64,000 nt of DNA, from the NCBI GenBank assembly GCA_023055355.1, contig JALJCS010000053.1:1560501-1624500 (forward strand). The letters are read 5' to 3'. Below, piece after piece: positions 27,096 through 38,800 of this stretch. The notes beneath the pieces are model-generated. The model had not been told where the DNA came from and made no database searches. It saw only the letters and a list, made by a program, of their open reading frames with translations. The DNA is from Agelaius tricolor. Taxonomy: Eukaryota; Chordata; Aves; Passeriformes; Icteridae. The translations under genes were made by a program, and so were the position numbers. The stretch's first letter is position 1. Each line of letters begins with the position of its first letter.

Positions 27096-27258
27096 GTTGA
27101 AGTTCCATAACTTTGGTTTTTGCATCACACAGTTCATGCTCTGCAGAATACAGCTGTAAATTAGCTTCTTTTCTAGCAAATGTCATTTCAATCTCCAGAT
27201 GTTGATGAAGAGCTTCTCCTTTCTCAAGTTCCAACCTTAATTGCATTATTTCTTTTTC
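27096..27258 (-). pseudogene. CCDC171: CCDC171-like exon (N-terminal region)
   Basis: It reads EIMQLRLELEKGEALHQHLE and FARKEANLQLYSAEHEL, matching the segment around residue 70-110 of CCDC171. The acceptor is taken as the CTAG just before the GAA codon. If the more upstream AG at 27271 were used, a TAG would fall in frame. The donor end near 27096 is approximate. It is the most upstream exon found. Confidence 0.75.
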
Positions 27259-28089
27259 CTAGCGAGACATCTAGAAAATAAGTATTTCAGAAATTGCATT
27301 CAGAGCTGCCATCTTATCCCATCTGATTTTGAAATACAGTCTTGAAACCACCCATTTTAGATACTTTTATTTTTGTTATGCAAACTGATCCTGTTCCTAG
27401 ATCATTTTCATGTACCTTAAATGTACCCCTCTGTTTTTCCAAACATGCTCTGCTTTAAGAAAATAAAAGCTACAATTATATTCCACAGGCAATTTTATGG
27501 TAGCTGTTTTTAGCAACCAGAAAAGCAGTTGAGTTGGGATACTAGATTAACAGACACCTAAGAACTCACTGTATAAACACAAACTTCAGTCCAATGATGT
27601 TCAGCAGTCAAGCAGAATGCTATTAAACACAACAAACAAAACAAAGAAACGGAAGAAAGTGTTTTTAGGAGGCTCTTGGCTACCAAATGAGAGTTTGAGC
27701 AATGGGATTATTTCCCAAACAACTGTGTCAGGAACCGGAGTCGTGTCCCAGGCCCTGCCATGTTTGATCCATGTTTGAGCAGGTTGACAAGACAATGAAG
27801 AAAAGTGTCTTGTATAACAGGCGACCCTTGAAAGAGAAACAATCTATTGGTCAATCAGTGAGCAGTCAAGCTTTGAAAGGGGAACAGTGCATCATGGAGC
27901 CCTTGGTGGCAGGGAGTCATGGAGTCATCCTGAGCCATCATCTCACAGCCAGCCATGTGTGAGCTGATGCTGTAACTGGGAAAATGGCACTCCTGAGCAG
28001 GAGATACAAGGCCTGGTTCTGAGCTGGAAGGGTGAGAAGGATGAGATGCACACTGTTTTGATCCAGGGCATGTCCTGGAAGTGCACTGC

Positions 28090-28570
28090 CTACCTGCCCC
28101 TGCTGCCGAGCACCACGCTCCATATCTCCTTCTTCTGCTCAGTGGATTTTTGGGAATCCAGGGGTCGGTATGTATTATTTGCTACTGCAACTAATGGAAT
28201 AAATTTGCTTTGCAAGCCCAGTTGCGTCTTAGGTTCTTTTGTGCATGGGTCTCCTCCTGAACCTGTGGCAGTGATCACCAGGGACCTACAGGACACTCCT
28301 ACCCTGATGCCAATAAATTTTGAGAAGTGATTGAAATATGTCAATAAATCTGGGGTAATGTTTAGCTTGGGAGTTTCAGCAAAGTATTGAACATGTCTTA
28401 GTTCCATGCATACAAACTGGTAGGTGGGATTGCTGGTTGTGCAGGCCTTAGGGAAGTGATTCCCTATGCACCCAGCACTGAAATAAAGTGATGCCTCCTT
28501 TCTAACCCTCAGTTGGCAGCAGGGATCAGGCCCTGCTTGGAAACTTTCATTTTGGCAACTTCTGTTAGCA
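28090..28570 (-). pseudogene. glycoprotein-like reading frame, possible env remnant
   Basis: An open minus-strand stretch of about 160 codons with features of an extracellular Cys-rich protein: NRS, NES and NIT glycosylation sequons, paired Cys in GPDPCC, then CIGNHFPKACTTSNPTYQFV. I do not recognise the family by sequence. The location among retroviral debris suggests a retroviral surface-protein relic. No start, signal peptide or complete gene was seen. Confidence 0.3.
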
Positions 28571-28878
28571 GGTAAGAAAGGTCAAAATGAAAGCTTTTCC
28601 AGCTGTTTTCCTCTGGTTGACCTTTTCAGGCACCAGAGCTCTGTGCCACATGTGGCCTGGGTGTTTTCAGAGCAATGCAGCCCCCACAAAGCCCTTGGTT
28701 TCCCCACGAGTTCCAGGTTGACTGCTTCCCAAGGGGAAGAAAGGCAGAGATGTACATCCACAGGAGTCCTGGCCATGTCCAATAAATGTGCAAACATGTG
28801 GGGGGATATGTTAGGAATGATTTCAGCTGTGATGCCAACAGTGCTTCTCTCCTGGTTCTGTGCATTATAGGTGAGTAA

Positions 28879-29278
28879 TGTAGTAGTTGGCTCTCACAAT
28901 TAGGAGATAGCTATTATATGGACAGATATTATGTTCAAATGGAAAGTGCTGTTATTGTAATATGTCCTCCCATAGTCCTCTTTCTCATCCCCCTTGTAAT
29001 AGCCTTGGTAGTCAGGACATTTGGGGAGGACTGGCTTGTGACCAGCAGGAGGGGTGGAACAACCCCTGACCTCCAATCAAGATGCAAGAAAGTAATCTCC
29101 ACCAATGGACAGCAGAGAAAGAGTTGACTGACAAAACATTGGGAGGGGCTAAGGGTATGAAAGGCAGAGCGTCGCTTTTGTATATGAGCATGTGGCTGCT
29201 AATCATGGAGACTCCCAGTGCTGCAATCTTTCCTTATTCAGTCCTTTGTTAAGGTTTAATAAACCTTTAAAAAGTTAA
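28879..29278 (+). mobile_element. LTR-like element, family D, upstream of the kinase gene
   Basis: About 400 bp starting TGTAGTAG and ending just past a TAATAAACC polyadenylation-type signal. It shares a long block (around ACCTCCAATCAAG and CTCCACCAATGGA) with a reverse-oriented copy at 50.7-51.0 kb, which shows it is a repeat. Ends are approximate and no target duplication was found. It lies 0.45 kb upstream of kinase exon 1 in the same orientation. Confidence 0.5.
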
Positions 29279-29562
29279 AAGAAGGGTTGTTTCTCAGATA
29301 GGCAATGCTTTGGGCCATTTTCTTGGTGTAATTTCCTTTGCTTGGGTCCCATTTGAGTGCTCAGTTGGGGTACAGGCTGTAGGTGCTTGGGGCACTCTTG
29401 GAGTTCCTCTTGGATCCCTTGAACAACAGGCTTTGGCCCACAAGGGGAATTTGTGCTGCTTTGTGACAGAGGAGAACTTCCCAGGCTCTTTTGTGTTTGC
29501 TGTAGGGAAGGTTGGTTAGTGCTTGGCAAAAACTCACAGAGCAACATGGAGCGTTTGCTTTG

Positions 29563-29603
29563 TGATGTCAGGGCGTGGTTGCCACATTGTCGTGGTGACA
29601 TCA
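29563..29603 (+). promoter_or_regulatory. candidate CRE-like and X-box-like promoter elements
   Basis: TGATGTCA (29563-29570) and its exact reverse complement TGACATCA (29596-29603) flank a GGTTGCCAC half-site. Both octamers differ from the CRE consensus by one base. GTTGCC is the half-site of RFX X-boxes. They lie 136-176 bp before the first mapped exon of the kinase gene. This is a motif reading only. Confidence 0.3.
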
Positions 29604-29738
29604 GAAGGGTGCCTTGGTGCACGGAAGGCCTGAGTGTCAGAGCAGCCCTAGCGCTTGCTCAGTTCAGGAGAATCCTCCTGGCCAAGGCTTTTGTTAGTGG
29701 CCTATTGCACACTGACAGGAGCCTCGTTTTTTTTACAG

Positions 29739-29855
29739 GGTGAGCACAGCCTGCAGACTTGCAGGGCACTATCACAATGATTGAGCGACTGGCACCTGTC
29801 CTTTTCGCCGCATATGGCGTTACTTATGGTGCCTATTTCATTACACACTTTGCAC
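29739..29855 (+). CDS. kinase exon 1/2: start codon and hydrophobic N-terminus
   Basis: A T-rich tract and ACAG precede the exon at 29739, so a further 5' non-coding exon probably exists upstream. The ATG at 29777 opens a frame with a mainly hydrophobic stretch, [17 protein letters not shown], long enough to span a membrane, then a Thr-His-Phe-Ala and a GTAAGT donor at 29856. This N-terminus is not found in PAK1-3. Confidence 0.7.
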
Positions 29856-32800
29856 GTAAGTAGATGTTTCCTCTTCTGCTTAGGTTAGGGTGTAACCTAA
29901 CCTGGCTTTTGTATGTCTTCCTGCTCTTTCTTAGTGACTGAGTTTCTGCTTTTGAAACAGAAAGAGCATTAGGATGCCACTGCTTTGGTCAGGCTCCTGT
30001 CAAGGTGTTCAGCTAAAAAGGGGGTGTCTGTAGCCACAGGGGCAGCATTTGCAAGGCAACCTGCAGGGCTTCTGTTCCCTCCACGGGAGAGTCTGTGGCA
30101 GCAGAGTCTGTCATTTCCTCAGTTTGCTGGGACAAGCAAGACACCTTGGAAAATGTAGACTGGGAGACCTTCAGGGAATGCCTTCTAAAAACTCTGCAGT
30201 TGTTCCCAGAATTCAGGGAAAACTTCTTTCTTCCAAAATTTTGTCATGAAGGGATTTGACTGTCTAACTTGATCCTTTAGTGAGTGCTAAATAGAGATTC
30301 CCTTTGCAATGAAATGTAAACTCCAAAGCACTGAGTGTCTGCTCCAGAACCCTGGAGTTACTGTTGTGCTGTTTCACAACAGAACTGCTGCAGCTCAGGG
30401 GGATTTTGGGGAAGCTTTTCTGGGCAACAGTTTCCAGCAAGTTAATGAGAATTGGTGCATGCAACTGACTTTTTAAAAAAAAAAAGTACTCGAGGGAGAG
30501 ATGAAAAAAGCTGTTTTATGTATTTGGTAGAAGAGGAACACCAAGTGTTCAAGAGCAATTTGAATTTTCTTCATCATGTTTGTAGTCATTTACTGACAAA
30601 ACAGGCACAAGTGTAGGCACAAGCAAGAATACGGTCCTGATCTATTCCTTGCTGTGTGAATGAAACCTGTCTCCTGGAGGGATGTTGTGAAATGGGAAAT
30701 CATCTGTGTTTGGGTTGACTTGTTCTGTGGGTTTCACAAGCCCAAGCAGTTTTCTCAAAGCATGTGGTTCATTTTCCATTGCACACTACAGGTCACCTGA
30801 AGCGTGTATTCAGTGGAGCTGATCCTGAGGTGAGTGAGATTTCAGGTTCCTGGTGTTAAGAAATTATGGACCCAGCTGTCAGCTTGGCCAGTAGCAGTAG
30901 AGTGTAGAGGGAGGCCAAAAGAAAATCCATTTTCATGCCTTCAAAAAAAAAACATAGGGTATAAGTGGATAGTTCCTACTTTCCATCTCAGAGCCCTGAA
31001 GAAATATAAACTCAGTTTGACAGGTAGAATGTCACTTCCTGACAGCACCTAGAGGGGAATACTGAACTAAGAGCAATTTCCTATAGAGTAGAATTACCCA
31101 ATTTCAAATTAGTCAGAGTGACTGAGAATTCTACTCTGATAAATTTAATGCTATCTCCTTAGAAGATGCAGCTGTAGAAAAAGAAGGACATCTTGCAATG
31201 GTGCCTGCTGTATCTGAAGTACTTTAGGAAACTTTGTGGCTGGGGAGCTGCGTGGGCCAAAAGGAGCCAGGTTTACTGCTGGCCTTGAGCCACTGAGGAT
31301 GAGGCAGCGTGTGGCCAGGTGGCCAAGAAGGCCCAGGGCATGGTGGCCTGTGTCAGCAGCAGTGGGGCAGCAGGAGCAGGGCAGGGAGCGTGGCCCTGTG
31401 CTGGGCAGCGCTGCGGCCACAGCTGCAGTGCTGGGTGCACTTGTGGGCCCCTGGGCAGCAGAAAGTCCTTGAGGGGCTGCAGCACGTGCACAGAAGGACA
31501 GGGGAGCTGGGCAAGGGGGTGCAGCACAAGGCCAGTGAGGAGGTGCTGAGGGAGCTTTAGCCTGGACAATGGGAGGCTCTTGAGGCACCTTGAGGCAGAA
31601 TTCCATCAATCCCTGCATGACAGTGCTCAGCACAAGGGCTGTTTCTCTGCCAAACATCCCCTCACTGCATCCAAGGGCTTTAGACACTGGAGTAGCTGAC
31701 TCTTCCCATCTTGTGGACTGTGGGTTCTCCTAGGAGGTGAAGGCCCGTTCATTTTCTCTTTTTCCAGCAAGCAAGGAGGCTTCTATGCAAACTTTCCTGT
31801 GCCTTAAAGTACTGGGAGGGATTCTGAACCCTTTCTGGTTTTCCTTGTCTACTGCAGCAGTAGCAAAGGCCTTGCTGGCTCTTTCCTACTTTTCCATTTC
31901 CGAGCTTTCAAGAACCAAAAGCTGCCTTTTGCAGAGACAACCTTGCTTGCAAATGGCAGCCAGGGAGGAATATCGAATTCATAGCCTTATACTTTTCTGT
32001 TGAATGTGCCCATTTCAGTCTGGTTGGAGTGACTTTGAATGCCATTGCTTACAAAGTTGATGAGTTCTCCTAAGAAGATGTGGCTGTTGATACGAAGAGA
32101 AATGGGGTTATAAGCGTTAGCTAACGGCCTGTCCCTATGATTCTCTCTTTGCCACAGGTGAGAAGAGCAAGAGCCATCTTTCCCCTGGCTCTCTCTCCTA
32201 TTGCAGAAGAAGCCAGAGAGGAGGAAAATGAGAAAGATGACCACCGCCTTTATCCAGCCGTGGTCACACCAGAACCTCCTCATCATTCTAAGAGAGTAAG
32301 TGCCCGTTGTGGGGGGCGCCATCTTTAGTGCAAGGCAGAGGTGCAACTTTCTGAGCTGCCAGCACTTGCTGTGTCTGGCCCAGGATGCTGAGTGCTGGAG
32401 TCCTGCAGGACGTAGCCATTTCCTGCAGGCAGTGAGAGCTAGAAATTGGCCTTTGACCTGTCCTGTTGGGCCAGCGTAAAGCTCGGGGCTCCGGCGGAGC
32501 TTCTGGCTGCTTGGCTCAGGGAAGCTCCATCTCTGAGCTTCTGCGGTGTTATGGCCAAGGGCTCACATGGTAGTGCTGGAGGTCAAAAGGCTTTGTTGCT
32601 TGCTTTTCCCTTTTTGGAAAGTTGTGTTTGGCTTGTGGAAGTGTTCTGCAGTTTTCTTGAGTCGTTCTTCACTTGCAGAGTCACTGCTGGCCCAACTGCC
32701 TTTTGGCTTTTGAGAAGGTGCAAACAGCAGAAGGGGCAAGTTTCTGCTGATCCATTTAGTGGTGAAGTCTGCAGCTTTGGCAAGTACATTGGAGCCCAGA

Positions 32801-35800
32801 GTGGGGCTGAAGCTGCAAGTCCTTGACTGCTGTCTTGTGTTGCTCAGAACAGGAACGCCATCTTGCAATGGTGCCTGCTGTATCTGAAGTGAAATGGGTA
32901 CCTTTGTGGCTGGGGAGCTGCATGGGCCAAAAGGAGCCAGGGTTGCTGCTGGCCTTGATCAGCTGAAGATGAGGCAGTGTGTGGCCAGGTGGCCAAGAAG
33001 GCCCAGGGCATGGTGGCCTGTGTCAGCAGCAGTGGGGCAGCAGGAGCAGGGCAGTGAGCGTGGCCCTGTGCTGGGCAGCGCTGCGGCCACAGCTGCAGTG
33101 CTGGGTGCACTTGGGGCCCCTGGGCAGCAGAAAGTCCTTGAGGGGCTGCAGCGTGTGCACAGAAGGACAGGGGAGCTGGGCAAGGCAGTGCAGCACAAGG
33201 CCAGTGAGGAGGTGCTGAGGGAGCTTTAGCCTGGACAATGGGAGGATCATGAGGGAGCTTCAGGCAGACTTCCATAGATCCCTGCCTTAGATCCATAGAT
33301 CCAATGCTCAGCCCAAGGGCTGTTTCTCTGCCAAACATCCCCTCAGTGCATCCAGGTGCTTTAGACACTGGAGTGGGTAACACTTTCATATTTTGTTTGT
33401 TTGTTTGCTTGTTTGCTAGAAGGAGAAGCCTTGTGTAATTTCTCCTTCTCCAGGGAGCAAGGGAGCTTTTTCTCAATGTTTCCAGCCCTTTTCCAGCACT
33501 GGCAGAAATTCTGCTAGAATTTTTGTTTGCAAGGAGGCAGTTCTGGAAGATGCAGGATTTTTGCACAAGAACACATAGTTTGGGGCACAGATGTTGGTGC
33601 AGAAGGAGCTGTTCTGGTGCTAGACCAGCCAGTAGGGATTGCACATCACTTTCAGGTTTATGGCTCCCATGTCTTTTGGCAGCCCAGGGAATTGAACAGC
33701 CCAGGGAATTTGTGTTTGGGAGTTGAACAGGAAATCAATGCCCTTGCATTCCAGCTTCTCCTCAGAGATTAGAGGAGCTGGGAGGGGCTGGGCTGCATTT
33801 CTTAGTCCAGCCACTTTAGCACCATCAACGTGGTCAAGTACAAGAGAAGAACTTGCCGGAGTGCACATGCACAAAGAGTGCAGTTCCCAGTGCAATGCTT
33901 TGGGTCTGATTGCACTCCATAAGGACCCACACGCTCCACATTCCCCAACAGTGTGGGTTACTGAAGCAACAGGAGATCAAGTTCAGGATGGCTGCTGATC
34001 GGGGCAGTGCTACCAAATGTTGGTGTGTGTAGCGACAGAAAGGACAGTATTGATTCAGGGTTACCCCCACGTGGCAAATAATGTGCTTTGACTCTATGAT
34101 TTAGAAGCTTAAACAAATGCTTTCTTAAGCTGTGTTATATTACACTAGTACTTTATTAAAACTATACTAAAGAGATACTATACTAAAAAGATACTAAAGA
34201 AAAACTCGTGACTGTCTCCAGATAGTCACGACACAGCTTTTATCTAATTAGCTAATCAAGCTAAACAACTATGACTAAAATCCAATTTACAAATCACTTT
34301 CAGTAAAAAATCACTATAACACATTCTACATGAACTAAACAACAGGAACAGCAAGTAGAGGTAATAATTGTTTTCTCTAAGTTTCTCACTACCTTCCCAT
34401 AAAAAAACCTAGGAGAGAGAATTATATCTCACTCTGTTAAGAAAATGTAAATACCACAGCACAGTAAAGAGAGATTATAAAAGTGAGATCTGTCTATCTA
34501 TCTATCTATTTGAATCTTCCTGACTCTGCTCCAAAGCAGTGGAAGATGCAAAGCTCACCTAAAGGCATCCCTTCAGGAGAGGAGTAGAGACAAGTTCCAT
34601 TGACTGATCCTGAGAAGGCAGAGATGTTTGCCCCTCCAGAGATGGTTGTTTTTTCCCCTCATGTTTTCCTACCCCAGCCTTTTCTGACCTGAAGCCTTCT
34701 TTTTATCCTTTAAATTTTTGCATGTCCTAAGGGAGTGGAACTATCCCATGCTGTAGTTGGGGTCTGGTGTCTTTGCTCATACGTGCCATACATGACACAT
34801 GGTTTCCTTCACTGGCATCCCCAGGGCTGGGTAACTGCATTTGTTAATGGGGCCTTACGAGAAACTCTGTTAGGGCTGGTCAGAATTCTCAGTTGACAAA
34901 AGAGGGAGAAGAAACACCTTGGTCCTCCTCCATATACTGAGATGGCCATAGAGGTTCTCTGACTTCCATCAGAGATCTTTGCGTGCATCCTTATCTCCTA
35001 AATGACATGGTTTTCTAACAAGAGTGTAGATGTCAGGAAGGGGGAATGCTGGTGCAGGCCTGAAGAGAACATGAACTCCAGAAGTGTCTTTCACAAGGAT
35101 TGAGCTCACCCAGGAAGCCACCTGCAGAGCCAGGATGGAGCTGTGGGACAGGGCAGCGTGTCAGTCACTACTGAAAGACAAACAGGACATGGCAGAAGCA
35201 GAGGGAGGCCCTCACCAGACCCCTGAGAAATGCCACACCTTCCCTGTCAGCTGCCTGAGAGGCTGTTGGAGCTTCAGTCCCAGATGGCCCCTGATTGTAG
35301 GGCCAAGGTCACTTTGGAATCTGTGCCTCTCCTCAAACAGAGAATGACCCAGCAGAGCAGCAGCACAGTGCTTTGGGAACGTGTGAGCCCAGCAGTCTTT
35401 GAGTCTTGGCCCACGAAGGTCGTATGGGAAGTTGGAACCCATCTTCTCTTGCTTTCTGTGCAGGTCCTTCTAGAGAGAGAGCAGGAGCAGATTGCTTCAT
35501 CAGAGATGCCATGGCAGACTCAGGGAGAGCTGTTCCCAGCGCGAGAGCAGGAAGAGCAGCTCAGGCAGCAGGTGGAAGAGCCACAGGAGAATGGCCAGGT
35601 AAGCCTGACTGGCCAGGGGACAGAGGGAAGGGCAGGGAGAGGGGCATAAACCAGAGCTCTTGGGACTGAGAAGGCCAGGAAGTCCCACAGGCACTGAAAG
35701 GACAGAGCCTTGGAATTTGCAGAGATCAGCACCAGGACAGGATGGTTACAGTGGAAACAGAGCTGGGTAGGGAAGCAGAAAGAAGGGGCTGAATAAATGT

Positions 35801-38800
35801 GATTTTGAGGCTAAAAGAGGGAAAAGTTTAGCTTGATGGCAGCTCCCAGTCACTTGCTCTGCATTTGTGTGTACAGAACATCAAGGCAGAGCCACAAGCA
35901 GAGCTGCCTGAAGCTCAGAGTGACATGGCAGTGAAGAGGAGGAATGAAGACATCCAAGAGGAGAAGAATCTCCCTATGCAGAGGGGCAATCAACAAAAAC
36001 AGGTGAATGAAAGAATGGCAGCCACTCCAGTCATGAAACAGAGTCCTTTCCGTTGTTCTTTACAGAACATTGATGAACAGATGCAGGCACAGCTACAGGA
36101 AACTGAGGCTAGGATCAAGGCAAGGGAGAAGAGGCCAGATGAAAAAATTCAAATCATCAAAGAGAAAATTAATCGCCTCCTTCAGGAACAAAAGGCTCTA
36201 GAAAAGCAAGTGAGTGAAATAGCAATAGCCACTGCAGTCACCCAAGGGGTGGTTTCTGCCCTCCTTGCCTTTGCAGTGCAGAGCAGCAGGGGGGTGGGGT
36301 GATGCCTCTGAGTGCCATCCTGATGAGGCCTCTATCAGAGCTGCTCTGAAGGACACTTCCTGGTCTGCTGAATCTCAGCTGATGCTCTAGACAGAGGCAC
36401 TACTCCTTTGGCCATTTAGCCAGCAGTCATCCGAATGAACTCCTGCTGGCTTCTTCAGGTGACCTTGTTTCTTGAGGTGTTTTTGCAGGTGAACATGGTC
36501 ACTCACATAGATTTGGAATACAAGCTACAAGCTGTCTGTATCCCTTGTGAATCTGCTCCTGTCCTTTTCTTTACTTTCTTCCCTTCTTTGATGACCCCTG
36601 GCTGACGGGGACAAGCTGTAGTCTCTGACTGCTTTGTTCTGTTTGACTTGAGGTGGAAGTGTCGCCATCCTACCTGGCAGCCTGCAGAGAGTTCCAGCAA
36701 ATGACGGGCAACCAAGAGCCTCGAGGCTGGCATGAGGCCCAGGAACTGAACCATCCAGAGATGCTGCAGGATAAGCACGTCCCGAGGAAGGTGCAGAAAA
36801 AGAGAATTTCATGGCAGGAGGTAGAACATTAGAATGAGGAGCTGCAAATGTATCTGCAGACCTAGGAGGGGGAAAGGAGACCTTGGGAGGAAGTGGAGCA
36901 GTCGTTGCTGCAGTCATCCTTTAGAACAAGAAACTGGCTATGAATTTGAGTAAAACCAGCCCTTTGGTTTGACCATTTGGTTTCACAAGTGGACATCCAA
37001 AGCAATCCAGTTGAAGAGCTCTGCATGTGGCTGACAGCAGCTTCCTAAGGGCTTGCATTTCAAATGGCAATCTCTCTTGCATTTCAGGGCAATCTCTGCC
37101 ACACCTTCCTGACATAAACTCATTTCTTGTCTCAGATCCACACCGACTCTGACACTGAAGCTGCTGCTGCAGCAGCAGCAGCGCCATCCCAAGGAGCCTT
37201 TGCTCCCCAGCTGAAGAAGTGGAGCCTGAGCACTTGGTTCACCTCCCGTGCTGACCCTGCTGCTGCTCAGCAACAGGAGATGGCAGGTGACTCCCTGGGG
37301 CAACAGAGTATGTCTGGTATCTTTCTTACCTGAGGGACAGTGTATTGTGTACATGTGTCAGCATAGCTGTACCAAGGGGTTCTCCTCAGTTTAGTGTCAC
37401 AGAAGTGCTGGTATTGCTCCGAGGCAGCAAGAGAGAGCTCTGGGAGTTCCTGCTGCCTCTGAGGGCAGCTTAGACTGGCTGGAGTTTGCCTGGGTTTCCC
37501 TCTCTGCCGAAGGCAGAAGCAGGGATTGTTCCTGGATCAGCAGAAGGCTGTGACTGCTTGAGTCCTAGCCACTGGCAGAAGCCCTGCTGAGATCACATCA
37601 CAGGAGAACACATCAAGCCCTTTGTGATTCTGCAGCACAACCCAATGAATCTGCTTCTTGCCCGGAACAGCTGCCAGTGCTGTGCTCTCAGATAAGACCT
37701 GGTGGGGCTGAGACCAGAGCCCGGTGGATTCTGTGTCTACCATCACCTGTTGGGACCAAAAGGGCACTGATCTGTGCCTCGGTGTGGCTGATCTCAAAGC
37801 CCATCCTGTTGTGTCCTGAATGGGGGCAACAGCTTGTACAGGGCTCAGGCTCACTCTTGCTTCTTCCCACTGCTTGCCAGTGCTCATGCTTGGGCTTTGC
37901 CAGCCTTGTTGTAGTCACTGCCCTGCCCCTGAGGGCTGGAGGGACTGCAGAGGCTGGAGCCTTCCTTAGCTGGGAGGGTCCCGCTGCTGCCCGGCTGCTG
38001 CAGCGCGGAGCTGCCTGAGGCAGCAGCCCCTTCTCTGGGCCGGCTTCTGCATCGCACAGCCTGGACTCACAAGAGGGTCAGCATCTCCTCTGGGCAGCTC
38101 TCTGTGTCACAGGGGTGCCTGAGGAGCACTGCTGTCCTCTCTGCCTGTGCCCGCCTTGCCGAGTTGGGAAGGTGGGGATGTGTGCGGTGCCGAGAGGGCG
38201 AGTGCAATGGGAGCGACTGATCCGCGCTGTCAGGGTGAAGAGAAGCGGCGTGGTTCTTCACGCGGGGCACAGGCAAGGGCGTCTTTGAGCTCAGCCTGCT
38301 CATAAAGGGTGAGGGTCCTGATGCTGAAAGCCCCATCGGGATTGGTTCTAGCATGAGCTGCTCTGGTTTACAAACACAGAGGCATTCTTCTGGCAAACTG
38401 CTGCAAGGTGGAAAAGATGGGAACACTTGGCAATATTCCTCCTGTTCTGAACTTGACATCTGTTCAGAGGAATTGATTCTAGATGTCCAGGTGCATTTAA
38501 TCTTAGCAAGTAGGAAACCTTTTATAAATCTCACAGTGTTTATTCCCAAGAAAACAAAGGCACTGTTAGTTCCAGCTCTCCTTAATGTTTCTAGATGACA
38601 AACTTACTTGCCTTGGTAGGTATTCCCTTCTGGTCTCAGTCTCCTCTGAATGTATCTCCCTGTGCTTCCCTGTGTGTCTCTGTCAAGAGGTCTCTCACTT
38701 CAAAGGATGCTAGAAATCAGTCTCTGTGCCAGCCACTTGTGCTGTGGACCTGCTGTTCTTTTCTTGTTGTTCCAGTTCCAGTTCCTGTTCCTGTTGTTGT

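Larger units (their letters stand above)
1720..27258 (-). pseudogene. CCDC171: CCDC171-like coiled-coil gene, decayed and partial (15 exons seen)
   Basis: Fifteen minus-strand exons match, in order, the vertebrate coiled-coil domain-containing protein 171 (about 1,300 residues; function poorly known). Diagnostic stretches include LEKGEALHQHLEIE, HLEYICKHKTDTMNDLQQ, SLLAACALLSGAL, VIAVLAANRL and FSQRLHAAE. Exons run 27258 down to 1720 and keep AG/GT borders and mostly compatible phases. Decay: TAA at 21941-21943, TAG at 10963-10965 and TAG at 9842-9844 fall in frame inside otherwise well-matched exons. About 50 residues between the exons at 24.8 and 21.9 kb, and about 220 residues between 20.6 and 17.7 kb, have no counterpart. 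The first exons are absent, because the kinase gene starts at 29.7 kb. Three solo LTRs sit in introns. Identification is from remembered family sequence, not a search. Non-functionality is inferred from the stops and missing exons; intact splice sites suggest fairly recent decay. Confidence 0.85.

Noticed and set aside
27259..27261. A further in-frame stop in the CCDC171-like exon at 27.1 kb
   Set aside because: The TAG can equally be the intron acceptor of that exon, so it was not counted as a mutation.
32844..33644. 266-codon open frame on the minus strand and matching frames at 31151-31687
   Set aside because: These lie antisense over the duplicated CR1-like block. The same residues recur in both copies because the DNA is repeated.
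33500..34075. Possible processed pseudogene on either strand
   Set aside because: Several short frames with stops. No family could be recognised and there is no poly(A) tail or target duplication.
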